Below are positions 1 through 15,200 of a stretch of 64,000 nt of DNA, piece by piece (positions within the stretch are counted from its first letter, which is position 1; every line of letters starts with the position of its first letter). This DNA is from Buxus sempervirens (taxonomy: Eukaryota; Streptophyta; Magnoliopsida; Buxales; Buxaceae): NCBI GenBank assembly GCA_947561395.2, contig OX387183.1, positions 3,405,883-3,469,882 on the forward strand. Direction: 5' to 3'. The notes under the pieces are model-generated. The model searched no databases. It was not told the DNA's origin and was given only the letters and a program-made list of their open reading frames with translations. A program made the translations under genes and the position numbers.

Positions 1-115
1 CTTGGGAAACTTAAATAAAAGAATATTATCAGCGCTACAGAAAACTTCAAAAATAAGGAAGAAATCATCATAATTTTACAGCAGTGAACAGTAAAAAAAA
101 TGTCTCAATGCATAC

Positions 116-242
116 ATGATGGTATATATAGCAAAGGCATTCAGGCATGAATCTCAAGTTTGCAGCCTCCCCCCATATAAGAAGATATAGACCCATGTAT
201 AAGAGTTTACGCTGCTGCACTTCTTGTTGGATGGTTGGCAAC
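116..242 (-). CDS. CALS3: callose synthase copy A, coding exon 9
   Basis: This 127-bp exon encodes [15 protein letters not shown] followed by the near-invariant [19 protein letters not shown], the start of the FKS1-type domain. The acceptor is TTTCAG and the donor GTATGC. Exon 10 would be left of the window. Confidence 0.92.
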
Positions 243-3200
243 CTGAAATATATTTGAAACATGATTAAGGTAAAAAGGGAAGGGAAGAGGGGGAGGGAGA
301 GAGAGAATATATTGATTGTGCATAAATTCTTATTTAACTATGATAAACAACCGTTGCACCTATAAGCTTAAGTTGATATGTGAAGATGTAATCATGTATA
401 TAAGAGAGCCCGAATGCAATATCTCCAGTTCTCAACACTCCCCGAGGGCGACTTTGCACGAGAACATATATGGGAAGGACACCCAAATGGCATACATACC
501 CAAGATATAAATAAATACCAAGGCAAACTCGCCCCCAGGAGTCAAACACAATACCCCCTGCTCCGATACCATGTTAAACAACCGTTACACCTAAAAGCTC
601 AAGCTAATAAGCGAAGGTGTGAGTATGTATACAAGAGGGCCCGAATACAATATCTCAAAAGCCTACCAGAAAAGACCATAAGAATTTTTTTTTTTTTTAA
701 TAAAATTGATGAAATTTCATTAAAAAGAAGGAAGGAGGAAGTACAAAGAGAAGATAAAAAAAAAGCAGAAGGTGCCACTAGCCAACAATCAAGAACAATC
801 TAAATCTCTATGCAATAAGACAACTCTCCAAACACTAGAGAACTACTAGTCGCTCTAGCCTTAGCTAGTCTATCGGCAACATCATTAGCTTCCCTCGGCA
901 CATGTTTGAATGAGACGGTCAAACACCGCATCAAAGACCAAGCTAATCTGATCAACTCCAAATATCTCCACGGACCAGAATTCTCTACTCATCCATCCCA
1001 AAATGTTGGCGGCATCCCCCTCCATCACAACCTCTTGAATCCCCAATGTATGTATATGTCGAATTCCTGTGATGAGAGCCAATAACTCATCCCGAGTAGA
1101 ATCCGTCACACCAATTGGGCCACAATAAGCAAATATGACCTGATCCATGTGATTCCTAAACACGCCTCCTACCTTTGCTAATCCAGGATAACCCAAAGAG
1201 CATCCATCAAAGTTTAACTTAATGATCCCTTTTGCAAGTAGTGACCAAACACAAGAACACACTACCACTGCTGGAGAGGAAAAACAAACTGTATCCCAAC
1301 ACCTCATATTATCATTGCCAGAAATACCATGGAATTCAAGATACCTGGTCGCCAATAGAAAAACTGATAGTATGATGATAGCTTCAATCACCGAGCTTCC
1401 GAAGGCTCTTTCATCCTCAAAGATTCTATTATTTCTCTCCTTCCAAATAAACCACAACACTGCATGAAACAAGATTTTATACAAAATCTTTCCCCTCTTA
1501 CCAATTCATGGAAAGCTCCATTGATTTAGCTAATCAATAACCTTCTCAGGCATAGCCCATTGGTCTAAAGCCTTTAATCTCCAACACCGCAACTTTCTTT
1601 GGGACCAATGCAAAGAATGTCGCATTCGTTCCTTTATTAATAATTCCAGATAAGTAGAATTCACAAAAACCAGCATCAACTGTCCCTTAATAGTGCCGCA
1701 ATTCTTTTGATAGAAACCCAAAGAAAATCCATCAGGGCCTGGTGCTTTACTTCCATCCAACTCATTTACCGCCCCTTTCCACCTCCTCTTCAACAAAGGG
1801 CCTTTCCACCCATTTAGACAATTCTCTATCCAATCTGAAAGTATTTTCCTCCTTCGAGAAAAATTTGAACTCCTAATCTGCCTTATAAAGATTAGAATAA
1901 AAATCGGTTAGGCCATGGAGGATCTCTATTGAATCTTTTGTTTCCCTTCCATCAATCACCAATTTTGAAATATTATTCTTCACTTTACGACCAGAAGCTA
2001 TTTTATGGAAAAACTTTGTATTTTCATCCCCGTCCTTCATCCATGTTACCCTAGATATCTATCTCCACAAGATCTCCTCCATCTTAAGAACCTCAAGAAA
2101 CTCCATTTTTACTTCTTTCCTCCTGACTCTATCAGCCTCCATGAGCAACCCCTCTTCTTCCTTCTTATCCAAATCATCTAGAACCTGTAACATTTTTTTC
2201 TTTTTCTCCTCAAGACTCCCAAAACATTCCTTATTCCATTGTTTTAGCTTGAATTTAATACCTCTAAGGCTTCTCATAAACTTGAAGCCCGCCCACCCCT
2301 GAACTTCCTCAGCTACCTCAAACAATCAATCATTTATTAGCTGGGCAAAATTTGGGTACTCAAGCCACGTATTCTCAAATCTAAACGGGGTTGGCCCTCT
2401 AGACTCCATTCCACTAGCCAACAACAAGGGATAATGATCTGAAATGCGTCTTGATAGCAAAGACTGAACCACAAACTAGAAATGGGAATCCCATGCATTA
2501 GAACCTAGGGCTCTATCAATCCTATAACATAGGGGAGGATCTTGAAATTTTGACCAAGTGAATAGACCTCCACTTAATGGATAATCAATAAGATCATTAT
2601 TCTGAATCCAATTACAAAAATTCCGTATGCTCCTATTAACCCTCATCATCCCACTACTTTTTCATGAGAATATCTAATCACATTGAAATCCCTCATAATG
2701 AGCCACAGGAAACTTGACCTTGGACAAATCTTTTCCAACTTATTCCAAAAATGAACCCTTCCTCTAGCTCGAGATGGACCATAAACTCCCGTAAACCACC
2801 ACCCAAATTGGTCGTTAAGGGATGTAAATTTGATAGAAAGAGTATAGACCCCCATTTTCCTCTCCTCTTTTCTCACAGTCAAAGTATCACATATAATCAA
2901 AATACCACCTGCTGAACCTACCGATGGAGGAAAGTCCCACTCGTTATCTCTATCTCCCCACAAACTTCTCACTAACCTCCTCTCAATGGATTCTTTCTTA
3001 GTTCCTTGAACAACTAGTATATTAGGCTTAACACCAAGACATATGTCCTTTAAAGCTCTTTTTTTATTCTCACACCCCAACCCCCTAATATTACAACACA
3101 CTATCTTCGTTGGGAACACCTTCTTTTTTCCTCTGATCTTTCACTACTTCTTTGTATAACTCTATGCATGAGATACTCTCACCCTTTGAATTTTCCACCC

Positions 3201-6200
3201 TATCAATCACTATATTGGCAAAACTCTCAACCCTTTCCCACACACCCTCTTCCTCTCGAAAATTAACGCATGACTCTGATACCTCACCCATCACCTCTTA
3301 AATCTCATTACCCAAAACCCCCATAACACTGCTCAACACAGCTTTTGGAGTTTCAGCGATGATTGGAGATCCCGTAGTAATCTCATGATCAATGGTTAGA
3401 GGAGTCTCATATAGTCAATGACCATAAGAATGTAATAAATCAAGATAACTATCTTGACTATTAAAGCCAATGGTTAGAGGACTATCATATAGTCAATGAT
3501 GTAAAAGAACCAATACGAGAAAATTACCAAAGACTACTCTTGCGATCCAAGTATTTACACCACTTCTTATAGTTCTTGAATAGTTTCTTCATCACTTCAG
3601 TCAAAGCACGCTCGTCCAACTGCACAGGAAATATGCAGATACATGTCATGAGTGAATAAACAGTACCTGAAGAAACAAAAGCAATTCAAGAAAAGGATAG
3701 AACCTTTGGTTGCTGATCAGGCTTTGGAACTTGCCGTATGTGCACATTTGCAATTAATAAAATCATGTGCTCCCTTTGATTAGACACATTATCCTTCTGA
3801 ATATATATATACGAATTGAAGTGGTGGCGACAAGATTCACGAAAACAAAAGCAACCAACAGTTAATCACATCCAAGGGAACATAATTAAAATCATGCAAG
3901 AAACTAAATACCTCTAACAAAACAATTCTACGGGTAGAAGACCACCTGAAATCCAAACATGGCCTGTAGCCAGTCTAAAATATCTTCATCAACCTTCTTT
4001 TTGTAGTCCTTGGGCCAAGGTAGACCCCTTGTATTCCGGAGTGCAAAGACAGCCGCTTGAATCTACATATAACATAAAAACCTGAAGAACTGAAGCATGA
4101 ACATAGAGTGAACACGACACATACAAGATAAAACAACAACCTCAGGATATCGCATGATTGCTTGATTTGCACTATCAGGATCAAGAGGAAGAATATTGTA
4201 CGGAACATATATCTCTGTTTTCGCTGCTACCTTATTGTGAGCCTCCAAAATCTTCACAAAAGACAAATCATAACATCACAAAACTCATAAGCACAACATA
4301 TCAATGGCTATTAAACAAAATGTTAGCAACACTTTCAAACTTGTGTGACCAAAAGAAGTGACAACATTCAGAATAATATGGTATCAAGTCAAGAACCAAT
4401 GACTAGTTTCACCTCATGATCAACTTCCATAGCGTGTGTCAAATTGACAGCCTTCAAAACCTCAAAAAGGACAGCAGCAGTTTGATAGGCTTTAGTAAGC
4501 TGTGCACTGCATAAAATTGAAGAAAAAAAAAAGAAGAAAGATTAAATCATCATGATGTACACTAAGGCAAGTTACCAAGCCAAAGACCAAAATGCAATTA
4601 CTAGCACCCAGCAAACTTACCGATCAGCTTTATCAGCAGCATTCTGCAAAGCATCAATATATTTTTTGTAATACTGTTGATAAAACATCTGCATTTCACG
4701 TGCATCACTTTTTTTCACTCTTCCCTTTAATGTTGGATCATTTTCCTGAAAATCAGTAGAGGGAACTCTTAGAGAACACAGGCAAAAATACATACAGATA
4801 TTAACAGTCGTAACATAAAGAACACAAATACAGAAGTACAATTCCTTTACTGAAGTCATTAATCTTATCTAAGCAATGGTATTATGCACAAAGTGCCAAA
4901 GCATTATCCCAACAAGGTTTTCCGTGCCAGTCTCAAAACCGTTTCACTAGGGGCCTGCTGTGTCTAAAAGAGAATGGCCAATCGGAGGTAAGTGATTTGA
5001 TGAATGATTGGAATAAAAAAGAATTTGAGATGGAGGAGATCAAATCAGCGGTGTGGGACATGGAAGGCGATAAGGCGCCTGGGCCTGATGGCTTTACAAT
5101 TGAATTCTTTAAGAGAAATTGGGAGATTCTCAAGGATGATTTGTTTAAAGTGTTTAAGGAGTTTTATTCAAACGGCATTATTCACAAGTCTACAAATGCG
5201 ACCTTCCTAATTCTCATTCCCAATAGAGCAAGGACGATAGGAATCAAGGACTTTAAGCCTATTAGCCTCACAAAAAAAAAAAAAAGGAAATGAGCCAAGG
5301 ATATCCCACCTACACTTAGTAGATGACACCTTAGCTTTCCTAGGGGCATACAGAGCTCAGATATTAAAGCTGAAGAGTATTCTACATGCATTTCATAAGG
5401 TTTCAGGGTTGAGGGTTAATTGGGGAAAGAGTTCAATAGCGGGTCTGAATCTTAGGGAGGAGGAATCTTTGTCCTTCAAATAGACTTTAGAGTGTTAGGT
5501 TGCTTCTTGGCCAATGTCGTACTTAGGGCTCCCCCTTGGCGCGTCTCCACATAACGTGAGCTTTTGGGAACCACTGATAGATAGGGTAGAGAGGAGATTA
5601 GCAATATGGAAAAGGAATTACCTATCTCCGAAGGTCGAATCACCTCAATCAAGGCAGTGCTTGCTAATTTACCGGTTTACTTTGTCTTTGTTTCAGATGC
5701 ATGGGGGGTAGTGGCATTCATTAAAAACAACACAAAGGGACTTCACATGGAAGGGAGGGGAGGGGGAGAAAAAAAGATACATTTGGTGGGCTAGGAAAAG
5801 GTTTGTTTGGGGAGAGGAGAAAGGAGTAAGAGGATTGTGCAAGGTAGTTTCCTGAAACTCCTCTCTTCTAGCCAAATGGCTGTAAACACAAAAAAGAAAA
5901 GTCTATAGCACGAAGTGATTACAAGCAAATACAGGTGATGATAATGGGTGGTCGATCAATTTGAGGACATGCCCATTGAAAGCCATTATGAGTCAGGCAC
6001 CTTCCTTTTATCCTCATGTCGTGTGTCAGGTTTGGTTCCTCTGCTCGATTTTTGCATGATCGATGGTGGGGTAAAAATGTGTTGTCAAACCAATTTCCTC
6101 GTCTATTATCCTTGGTTCTCCATCCTAATGCTTTCATGGTCGACATCCTATCGTGGTCCCCATCTGGTACATCTTGGAATCTACTTTCAGAAGAGATCCT

Positions 6201-9200
6201 CGTTCGACTAAGATGGAAGAGATAGCCTTGCTTCTAGATAACCTAAAGGATGTGTTTCTTGATCCATTCGGTCTTGATAAGGTTATTTGGTCCCCATCTT
6301 ACTCTGATTCTTACACATGTAAATCTTTTTTCAATATGGTCAATCAAAATTCATCACATCATAATGCTTCCTTTTCTTTGTCTTGGTTATGGAAGCCTAG
6401 GGTTCCCCTTAAGGTTAAGGCCTTTTTATGTACTGTCTTTCTATACACGATAAATACGGCTGATCATATCCAGAAAAGATCGAAGACGATTGCTTTATCC
6501 CACATGTGTGTTTTATGTGCATGGAGGCAGGAGATAGCACTGATCACCTTTTTTCTCAGTGCCATTATATGAGAGCTATTTGGATGCAGCTGCTTCAGAT
6601 GATTAAAGTTTCCTACGTGGTTCGACCAGTGCAGAGTTAGGGGTTGGGAAAGAGGGGAAACGTCATGTATAGTCTCCTATTCCATGCAGTTGTCCGATAT
6701 ATTTTGTTAGAGCGTAACAACAAGATATTTAGGATACTAAATCATAGGTGGATCATGTGATTGACGATATATTGGTACCTGAAGCTTCATGGTTATCAAC
6801 TCTTCCAAAGTTTTAGGGTGTCTACTCTACAGAGATAGGGAGAGAGTGGTATAGGTGGTGCCACTCTACACCTGCCATGAAGGTAGGTAGGATGAGAGGA
6901 CAAGCTCCAATCGCAATCATGGAAGATGGATAATTTCAATAGATGTGCAAGGTCCTTGGTACAAAGCTGAACAGCTTGTTCAGTTACAGTCCAAGTCAAG
7001 CTATTTGGGTGGGGGGGAGGGAGGGAGGGAATAGTTTAATTGCCACTACAGAGGGAGAGTGCATGGAGGAATTGGGACTGAGGATGACTTTTATAGTAAG
7101 AATTTTGTGGGGTCCAAAAGTTCTCCTTTAGGGTGGGTTGTATGCAAGGTTTAAAAACTTGGTTTCGAGTTTGGTATCAGCCGATAGTTAAAACCTTGGT
7201 TGTACGGTGTACGGTGCTAGTAACATGTCGGCTATTGCATAGGTTTTGTTGTACATCCCATATTCCATTTATATATATATATATATACAGCATCATTATT
7301 TATCAAAAGCTTGAACTTGTCTGAAGGAACAATCTTCATCAATATATCAGCTGCATTTTTTAAGTATAACCTCCTCAATCACTCCGTAGCAATCAGCTCC
7401 TTTGTGAAACCTCATATCTATGTGTTTGGTTCTCGCATGGTAAACCTAATTCTTTGCCAAATAAATGACACTCTAACTATCAAAATACAATTGGGCTTTA
7501 TGCTACAACAACCAAGATCCTACAATAGTCCCTTCAACCATAATACATCTTTAGCATCCCCAATCACTGCCATATACTTGCTTCTCTTGTTGATAAGGCT
7601 ATCACAAATTGCACCATGGATCTCCAAGATATTGGTGCCCACCTACTAGTGTAAACACATCCATATCTCCTGCATAGTCAAAAACCACATTATCCGATGA
7701 CCCAAAGAGAAGCTTGTGGCCCTTCAAATAATATGACATAACTTGTTGCGCCCTTCATGTACCTTAAAATCCACTTGACCAATTTCCAATTCTCTCTACA
7801 TGGATTTTCCATGTACTTACTAACCGTGCTCACTGCATTTGCCAAATCTCGTTTGGTGCAAACCATTAGAAAAATAAATATTAAACAACTCACTGCACTT
7901 GCATATGGCACTCCTAACATGTCTGTCAGTTCCACCCCTATCTTTGGGCATAGGTCAGCCAACAACCTCAAGTGATTCGCAAACAAAGGACTCATCGGCT
8001 TAGCATTACCCACGCTGATCCATTCCAAGACTGTCTCTACATATTTTTGTTGGAACACTCATAACATTCCAGCCTTCCTATCAGTGCGCATTTCCATGCC
8101 AAGTAACTTCTTGGCAGCACATAAATCCTTCATGTCAAATGTCTTGCTCAACAATGACTTCAATTCCAAACCATCTTCCATGTTCTTAGCAACAATCAAC
8201 ATATAATCAACATAAAGTATCAAGAAAATATGGGAACCTTCCTGAATAACTCTTAAACACAACAATCATACTCACACGTTGTCTAGAAAATCAGCACCAT
8301 GTAGGAATCAAACTTCTTGTACCATTGTTGTGGACACTACTTCAGCCCATAAAGAGACTTCTTCAATCTAAAGACAAGATGCTCCTTGTCAAATTGTATA
8401 AACCTTTCTGGCTACTCCAATATCTACCACCTTCATGAAGCACTGTGGTCTTTACATCAAGCTGTTCCAATTCCATATCATGATTGGCTACTACAGCCCA
8501 CATTTCCCTGATAGAAGTGTCTTACAACCAGAAATATGCATCATTGTAGTCTATCCCTTTCTTCTATTGGTACCACTTTACCACTGAGCCTTGAATTCTT
8601 CCCTTACTTTTCAAGCTATTGCATAGGTTTTGAGCCCAACTCCCTTCTTTCCCTTAGGCAGCTCAACCAACTCTCAAGTATTGTTCTTTTTTAATGATTC
8701 TATTTCCTCCACCGTAGCCTTTCTTTCTTTCAGTGAAAACCCCGTGGCAGGCACTCCATGGCAAGGGGGGGTTGAGGCAAACCCCAACTTGCAGATTAAA
8801 ATGTAAATGAAGCACAAATACACCTAACCAAGGGGACGTAGAAAGCCTTACCCATCAAAGAAAATCCATACATCAACATGAGATAAAAAATAAATGATAT
8901 ATGAAAAAGATGTATGTTACTCTCTGGATGCATACAAACCAGGTTTATCAAGTCGCAACTATCCCTTCACTTCTAGAATAAGAGTTTTTACCCCTAAAAG
9001 TTAAATCAGTCTCCTTAGAACAAGCAAGATTGGCAAGGGCATCAACAACCGTGTTAGCTTCCTTTTGAAAAATATGCTGAACTTGAAGTTGACTATCAGC
9101 TGAGAGGAGTAGAGCTTGACACCATTCATAAGTGGACTTCCAAGATATAGTATGACCTTGATTCCAAGAATCAACTAAAAGTTGAGAAAAAGCCCATTTA

Positions 9201-12200
9201 ATGGAATAAAAGTGAAGATTTTTAGCCCATTTGATCCCTTCACAAAAAGCTTTCAATTTAGCAACAACATTAGATGCAAAATCATAATAAGAGCTTAGAT
9301 AAAAATACAAATAAAAAAAACACACCCATGGGAGTCCAAAAAATTCCCCCTTCGACACTTATGCCTGGATTGCCCTTGGAAGCCCCATCCACATTAACAA
9401 TAACTGGAATATGCCTGGGACGAAGCCATCTCACAAGTTCAAAGCAAGGTTGATTTACCTTTTTTTTTTTTTTTTGATGATTAATGATGTAGATTAAGAA
9501 AAATAGTTATATAGTAAATACAAGAATATATGATTTCCAATCCCTAATCCCCAAGAGCACTGACAGGGATACCCCTCAAAAACATATAACGGTGTAGATA
9601 TGGACAAAATACATGTACAAAAAATCGCCATACAAAATGGACCCTACTCTACGCATGCCCCTACACATTTCTCCGCAACTAGCCCCATCTATATGTCATC
9701 TCTCAAGGCTCTAATTTTTGCAAGCCGATCAGCAATCCCATTAGCCTCTCTATGAGCATGATTGAACGAGACATTCAACACAAGTGCCAATGCGCTAGCT
9801 CTGCAAATGAAATGTGCTAGCCTCCAAGATCAAAAAGTATCTCCACGCATCCAACTCATAACTGTAATGGAGTCCCCTTCAATGGTGAAGTCCCTAATCC
9901 CCATCTTTTGAGCCTTTGAAAGCCCAAACACGAGGGCCATGATCTCTGCACCAATGGAATCACCACAACCCACCAGTCCACAAAAGATGCTCAATATTCT
10001 ACCCCTACAATATCTCACCACTCCTCAAATGCTAGAAGATTCGGGATTACCAAAAGAACTTCCATCAACATTCATCTTCATTGAACCAAATGCCGGTGGA
10101 CTCCATAAGACATCACTCCTCCTCATTGTCCCTCCTGAAGATACACAACACAAACTCCACTCTCTCACCACCAGTGAGCAACTCCACCCTCAAATTTTGG
10201 TCTAACAGATGCCCAAAAGATTACGTCAATCAATATCTTATCAATCACCTACTCCCTTGACAAGGATTCATCATGAAAAACTGAAGATTTCTCTCCATCC
10301 AAACGTGTCATACCACAACATGAAAAAGCATCCCATACAAGATACAGCCCTTTCTCCCAAGGCCCGATATCCACCACGGCTCATACCATTCGCCGAAAGA
10401 CACTGGTGCTACCCACGAAACACCAATCATCTCAATAAAATGCATCCATATTTCCGTCGTGAAACGACAATGAAGGAATAAGTGATCAATACTCTCTACT
10501 TCCTCCCTGCACGAAACGCAAATATAAGGTAGTAATGCATACCTCCTCCACCTCCTCTAAATAAGATTTGCCGTAATAATCCTTTACAACAAAGCAATCC
10601 AGAGAAAAAAGCATTTATCTTTGGCGGCACCCTCGGTTTCCAAAGCTTAGATGTGGGAAAGGCTGCAAAGGGGACAAAACAATCTGGGCGGCATAAACTA
10701 AAAAAGGATTTACACAAAAAAGACTCCCGAGGAAGAAGGAGACCAAACGACACTATCTCTAGATGAAAGGACCAAAAAGCAGTCTTGTAGAGATACAATA
10801 AGGGAAGCTAACTCTTCAAGTGTGAACGTAAATCCCTCCTAAAAGGGAGATTCCAAACAAGCCCCATAGGAGACCAAGAATGGGTTTTAGAAACAAAAGC
10901 AGCAGAACAGGAAACAACAAAGAAAAGAGATGGGTATATAATGCAAAGGGTAGAGTTCCCCCACCATAAATCATGCCTGAAACGAATAGATGAACCAAAT
11001 CCGACACATAAACATAAATGGGGGTAGAATGAATCCACCAGCCTAAGAACGGCCTTCCAAAGGCAATTCTCCATAGGTCGAGCCTTCAAATTAATGGACC
11101 ACCAATTAGCCCTTCTTCCTTATTTGGAGACTATCACTTGGTGCCAAAGACACCCCTGCTCACTACTAAAACGCCACAACCACTTGGCCAAAAGGGATGA
11201 GTTCTGAGAAGCCAGTTGCCAATATCCACTCCACCCCCAATCTTCTCCATACATACCTTTTTTCCACTCAACCAAATGAGTCTTCCTAGACCCTCCCCCT
11301 TCCCACAAAAATCTCTTTATACTTTCTCCAAAATGTCCACCACTCTTTTAGGCATCCTAAATAAGGACATGTAATACACTGGAAGGTTCGCTAGTACAGA
11401 CTTTATTAATGTGATCCTACCCCCCAAAGATAAGTAGTTCCTCTTCCATATAGCCAATCTTTTCTCAAACCTCTCTAAAATCGGATCCCAAAAGCTAATA
11501 GACCTAGGCGACGCCCCGAGAGGCAAACCGAGAAATGACATAGGTAAAGCCCCAACCTGACAACCCAACGCTCTGTTCAAACATGACACAACCGCCTCTC
11601 CTACATTAAAACCCACTAAGGTACTCTTTCCCCAATTGACTTTTAACCACGATACCATATAAAAAGTGTGCAATATGCTCTTTAACCACGAGATTTGGTC
11701 GATAGATGCTCCAGAAATACCATGATGTCATTAGCAAATTGAAGATGGGACACTACAAGATCATCTCTACCTATCCTGAAGCCTTGAATTAAGCCCTCAT
11801 TAACTGCACTCTTTAAGAACCAATTCAACACCTCCACCACTAGTGAAAAAAGAAAGGGAGAAAGTGGATACCCTAGCCTTAGACCCCTAGAGGATTCAAA
11901 CAAACCTACCACCGAGCCATTTAAGAGAAATGAGAATTGTACTTTAATCCAAACAACCTTTAATCCATCTCCTCCAACTACCTCCAAAACCTTTCCACTC
12001 CAAGACTGGATCCAAAAATTGCCATTCCACCTCATCATATGCCTTTTCCAAATCCAACTTACATAGAACTCCTGGGTCACCCAATTGAATTTTACTCTCA
12101 ACACATTCATTGGCAATCATTGTACAATCCAATATTTGGCACCCCTGAACAAAAGCACTTTCGGAGGACCCTAAGATGCCAGGTAACACCAACATAAGCC

Positions 12201-15200
12201 TATGGGATAGCACTTTCGCAATGATTTTGTACAAGCTGGTTGTGAGGCTAATAGGACCCTATGATGGAAGGTTGATTTAGTCGATCAAGTTGAAAACCAA
12301 TCTGAGATAGAATCTCTCAAAATCCTTGAAGACGCTTGTTTATTAGGAATTAATGGAAGGATGTTAGTTATATGAAAAAGAATACTATGGTTGACAAGAG
12401 TATGACAAATAAGCATTCCTTCAAACCTGGTAAGAAACTTGGCACGCCATATCTCCCGAGTTATCAGCATGGGAAGCACTACAATAAGCTTATGGGCTTG
12501 ACGTCTTCCAATAAAACAGTAAAACCAAAGCTGACTTGGGGTTTGAAAATCATAGTTAAGTACATCCTCATAGGTAGACAGTTCACCTCTACTAGTAACA
12601 AGTGCAAATGAAACAAGGTAATCGAAATCATACTCAACTAGTGGTTTCAAGGCGCATTTGGATCATCCTCAAGCTATACTATGGTGCTTTTGATCCGTGC
12701 TAGAATTCCCTTCAGATTGAGACCCGTTCTCCTTGTATTATGAATCATCTAGCTCCACCTTACCACTTGTTTCTTGCTGCCATATTCTTGTGCATGTTGT
12801 TCCTCACTCTCCTTCAAAGTTTTAAGCATGTGCACAACCCTAATAATCACAAATTTCTATTTTTCCGAATCCCAAAAGCTTATATCCTTGAATATGTTTC
12901 TCATATCCGAGAAAGATATGCGGTTGGAAAAAATAGCTCATTTTCTAGATCCAAGGGGGTAAAGACCTAGGCTATATCTTATGAATTTTGGCCAATACAT
13001 GGGCCAGAGTTGTAACGGGGATCTGGAGAGATATATGTTATAAGTCTAATCTTTCCCCATGATAGTGGAAAACTCCTCTCTCCCATGGACATAGGCATAC
13101 TGCCGAACCACGTATATCTATCTGCAATTTCTCATTGACCTTCTTCTTATTTCATAGACTAATTATCACAACAAGACGGAATCACTACAAATACCTTCTA
13201 GATTTTACATCAAGTTTTGATCATTCCTCACCAGGAATATGGATATAAGCAAGACACAAATTTTCTCACAACAAACTAATCCACTTCCTTTCCCATTTAT
13301 ACTTCTACAACTTTGCCATCAAGAGTTGGTGATTTGTTGATGACATAGCAAGCCATATTCATTGCCTCGGCCCAGATGTTCTTTGGCAAATCAAAACTCA
13401 ATCTCAAACACCTTGCTCTATCTGCAATTGTTCCGTTCATCATTTCTGCTATGACATTTTGCAATGATATCCTTTGCACTATAAAGTGCCGTTTGATCCC
13501 ATACTGCCCACAGAATTTTAGAAATGCTGCATCATTATATTCAGTCCCATTGTCTGTCCCAAGGCACTTAAACTGCCTCCCTGTCTGCTTCTCCACTTCC
13601 TCCTTCCACAATTTGAACTTAGCAAAAGTTTCAGACTTGTGCTTCATGAAGGAAACCCAAATCTTCTTTGAGAAGATACCAAGCTCCACCCTTTGAGTAC
13701 ACAATCCAAAAAGCCTTCACTCTTGTGTAGCATTTGTAAAATGCCTTCACTCTTCACCACATTCTTATTATGAAGCTCCATCAAGCCCATCCCACTCATA
13801 CGCCCCAATCAAATATGCCACAAATGTTTCTCATCTTCACCAAATTCTACAGAAGTCATGGCTGCAACTCCACCTACAACTATACTGCCCTTTCTTTTTG
13901 ATCGGTAATGAAAAATTATATTAAAAAGAAGCTGAAAACAGAATACATTGCTGTACACCTTTGGTGTACAGAATCCTCATCCCCTCCCCATCCTCTACAA
14001 GTCATTGAAATCCTCACACATTAATACATCATGACATTTCAATCCCTTACAAGATTCCACAACAGACGCTCAATAAAGGATAAAACTAAGTGAGTATTTG
14101 AAAAAAGCATCCCGAGATCTTTCCTTATTCTCAAAGATCCTGTTATTTCGTTCCTTCCAAACTGCCCACATCACTGCCCTCAGTGTTAACCTCCAGAAGA
14201 CCTTGAAAGGAGAATCTCCTTTTGAGATCTTCCAACATAAAAGAAGTTGAGAAACGTCTTTAGGCTGGACCCAAGCTACTCCAAATCTAGCTAAGAACTC
14301 ATTCCAAACTCCACTTGTGATTGGGCAATGAATGAGGAGGTGGTTGACTGACTCCGCATCTGCTTTGCAAAGACTACATCTATTTGGAAGTTGCCATCCT
14401 ATCTTCATCAAATTATCCAAAGTCAAGATTTTCTCCAGCACCGCTGTCCACAAAAAGAAACCTACCTTTGATGGGAGTAAGGGTTGCCATAACAGATTAT
14501 GGACCTTGAAATTGAGATTCTGCTTGCTAATAAACCCATACAGGCTCTTCACTGAGAAAACCCCATCACTGCTCTTGGACCAGCTCATGAAGTCTTGATA
14601 AGAATCAAAATCCTTCACATTGATGCACTCCAGAAACTGGGACAAACCTTCCAACTCCCAATCATACATACATCTTCTGAACTGCAGGTTCCATTGTGTG
14701 CCTCCCACTCCTTGGGAATACAAATCTGCAACAAAGGCATGTGGGGCTATGGATATAATATAAAGCGTAGGATATTGATCCTTGAGAGCTCCACCAAATC
14801 ACCAAGGATCCGACCAAAACTTAACCCTATCTCCCCTCCCCACCTGAAACTTCACACCTGCCTCAACCAGGGGAGACAATCTGCATATGGGCCTCCATAA
14901 GCTGCAACCGATTCTCCCATTCACCTGATCTGGAAGCCACCTTGTCACATCATAGCCATACTTAGCAACAATTAATTTCCTCCAAAGACTATTTACCTCC
15001 TGGCCAAACCTCCAACTCCACTTCTCCAAAAGTGCTCTATTGAAAAGTCGCAAATTCCTTATACCCAAGCCACCATCCTCCTTTGGATTACAAACCTCCT
15101 TCCAAGAAACCAGATGATATTTATTGGACTCCTCCCCTCCTGCCCATAAGAAATTCTTCTGCAACTTCTCAATTGCCTCTAACATTGATATCGGAGCTAA

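Larger units (their letters stand above)
1..4965. repeat. segmental duplication, left copy (partner 56282-61313)
   Basis: Positions 1-4965 match 56282-61313 almost base for base, covering callose synthase exons 3-9, their introns, a TRIM and a LINE. The match ends at GCCTGCTGTGTCT on both sides (4965 and 61313). The left copy continues into a plus-strand LINE fragment, the right into unrelated intron sequence. The duplication extends beyond position 1 on the left; in the right copy it begins at about 56282. Confidence 0.95.
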
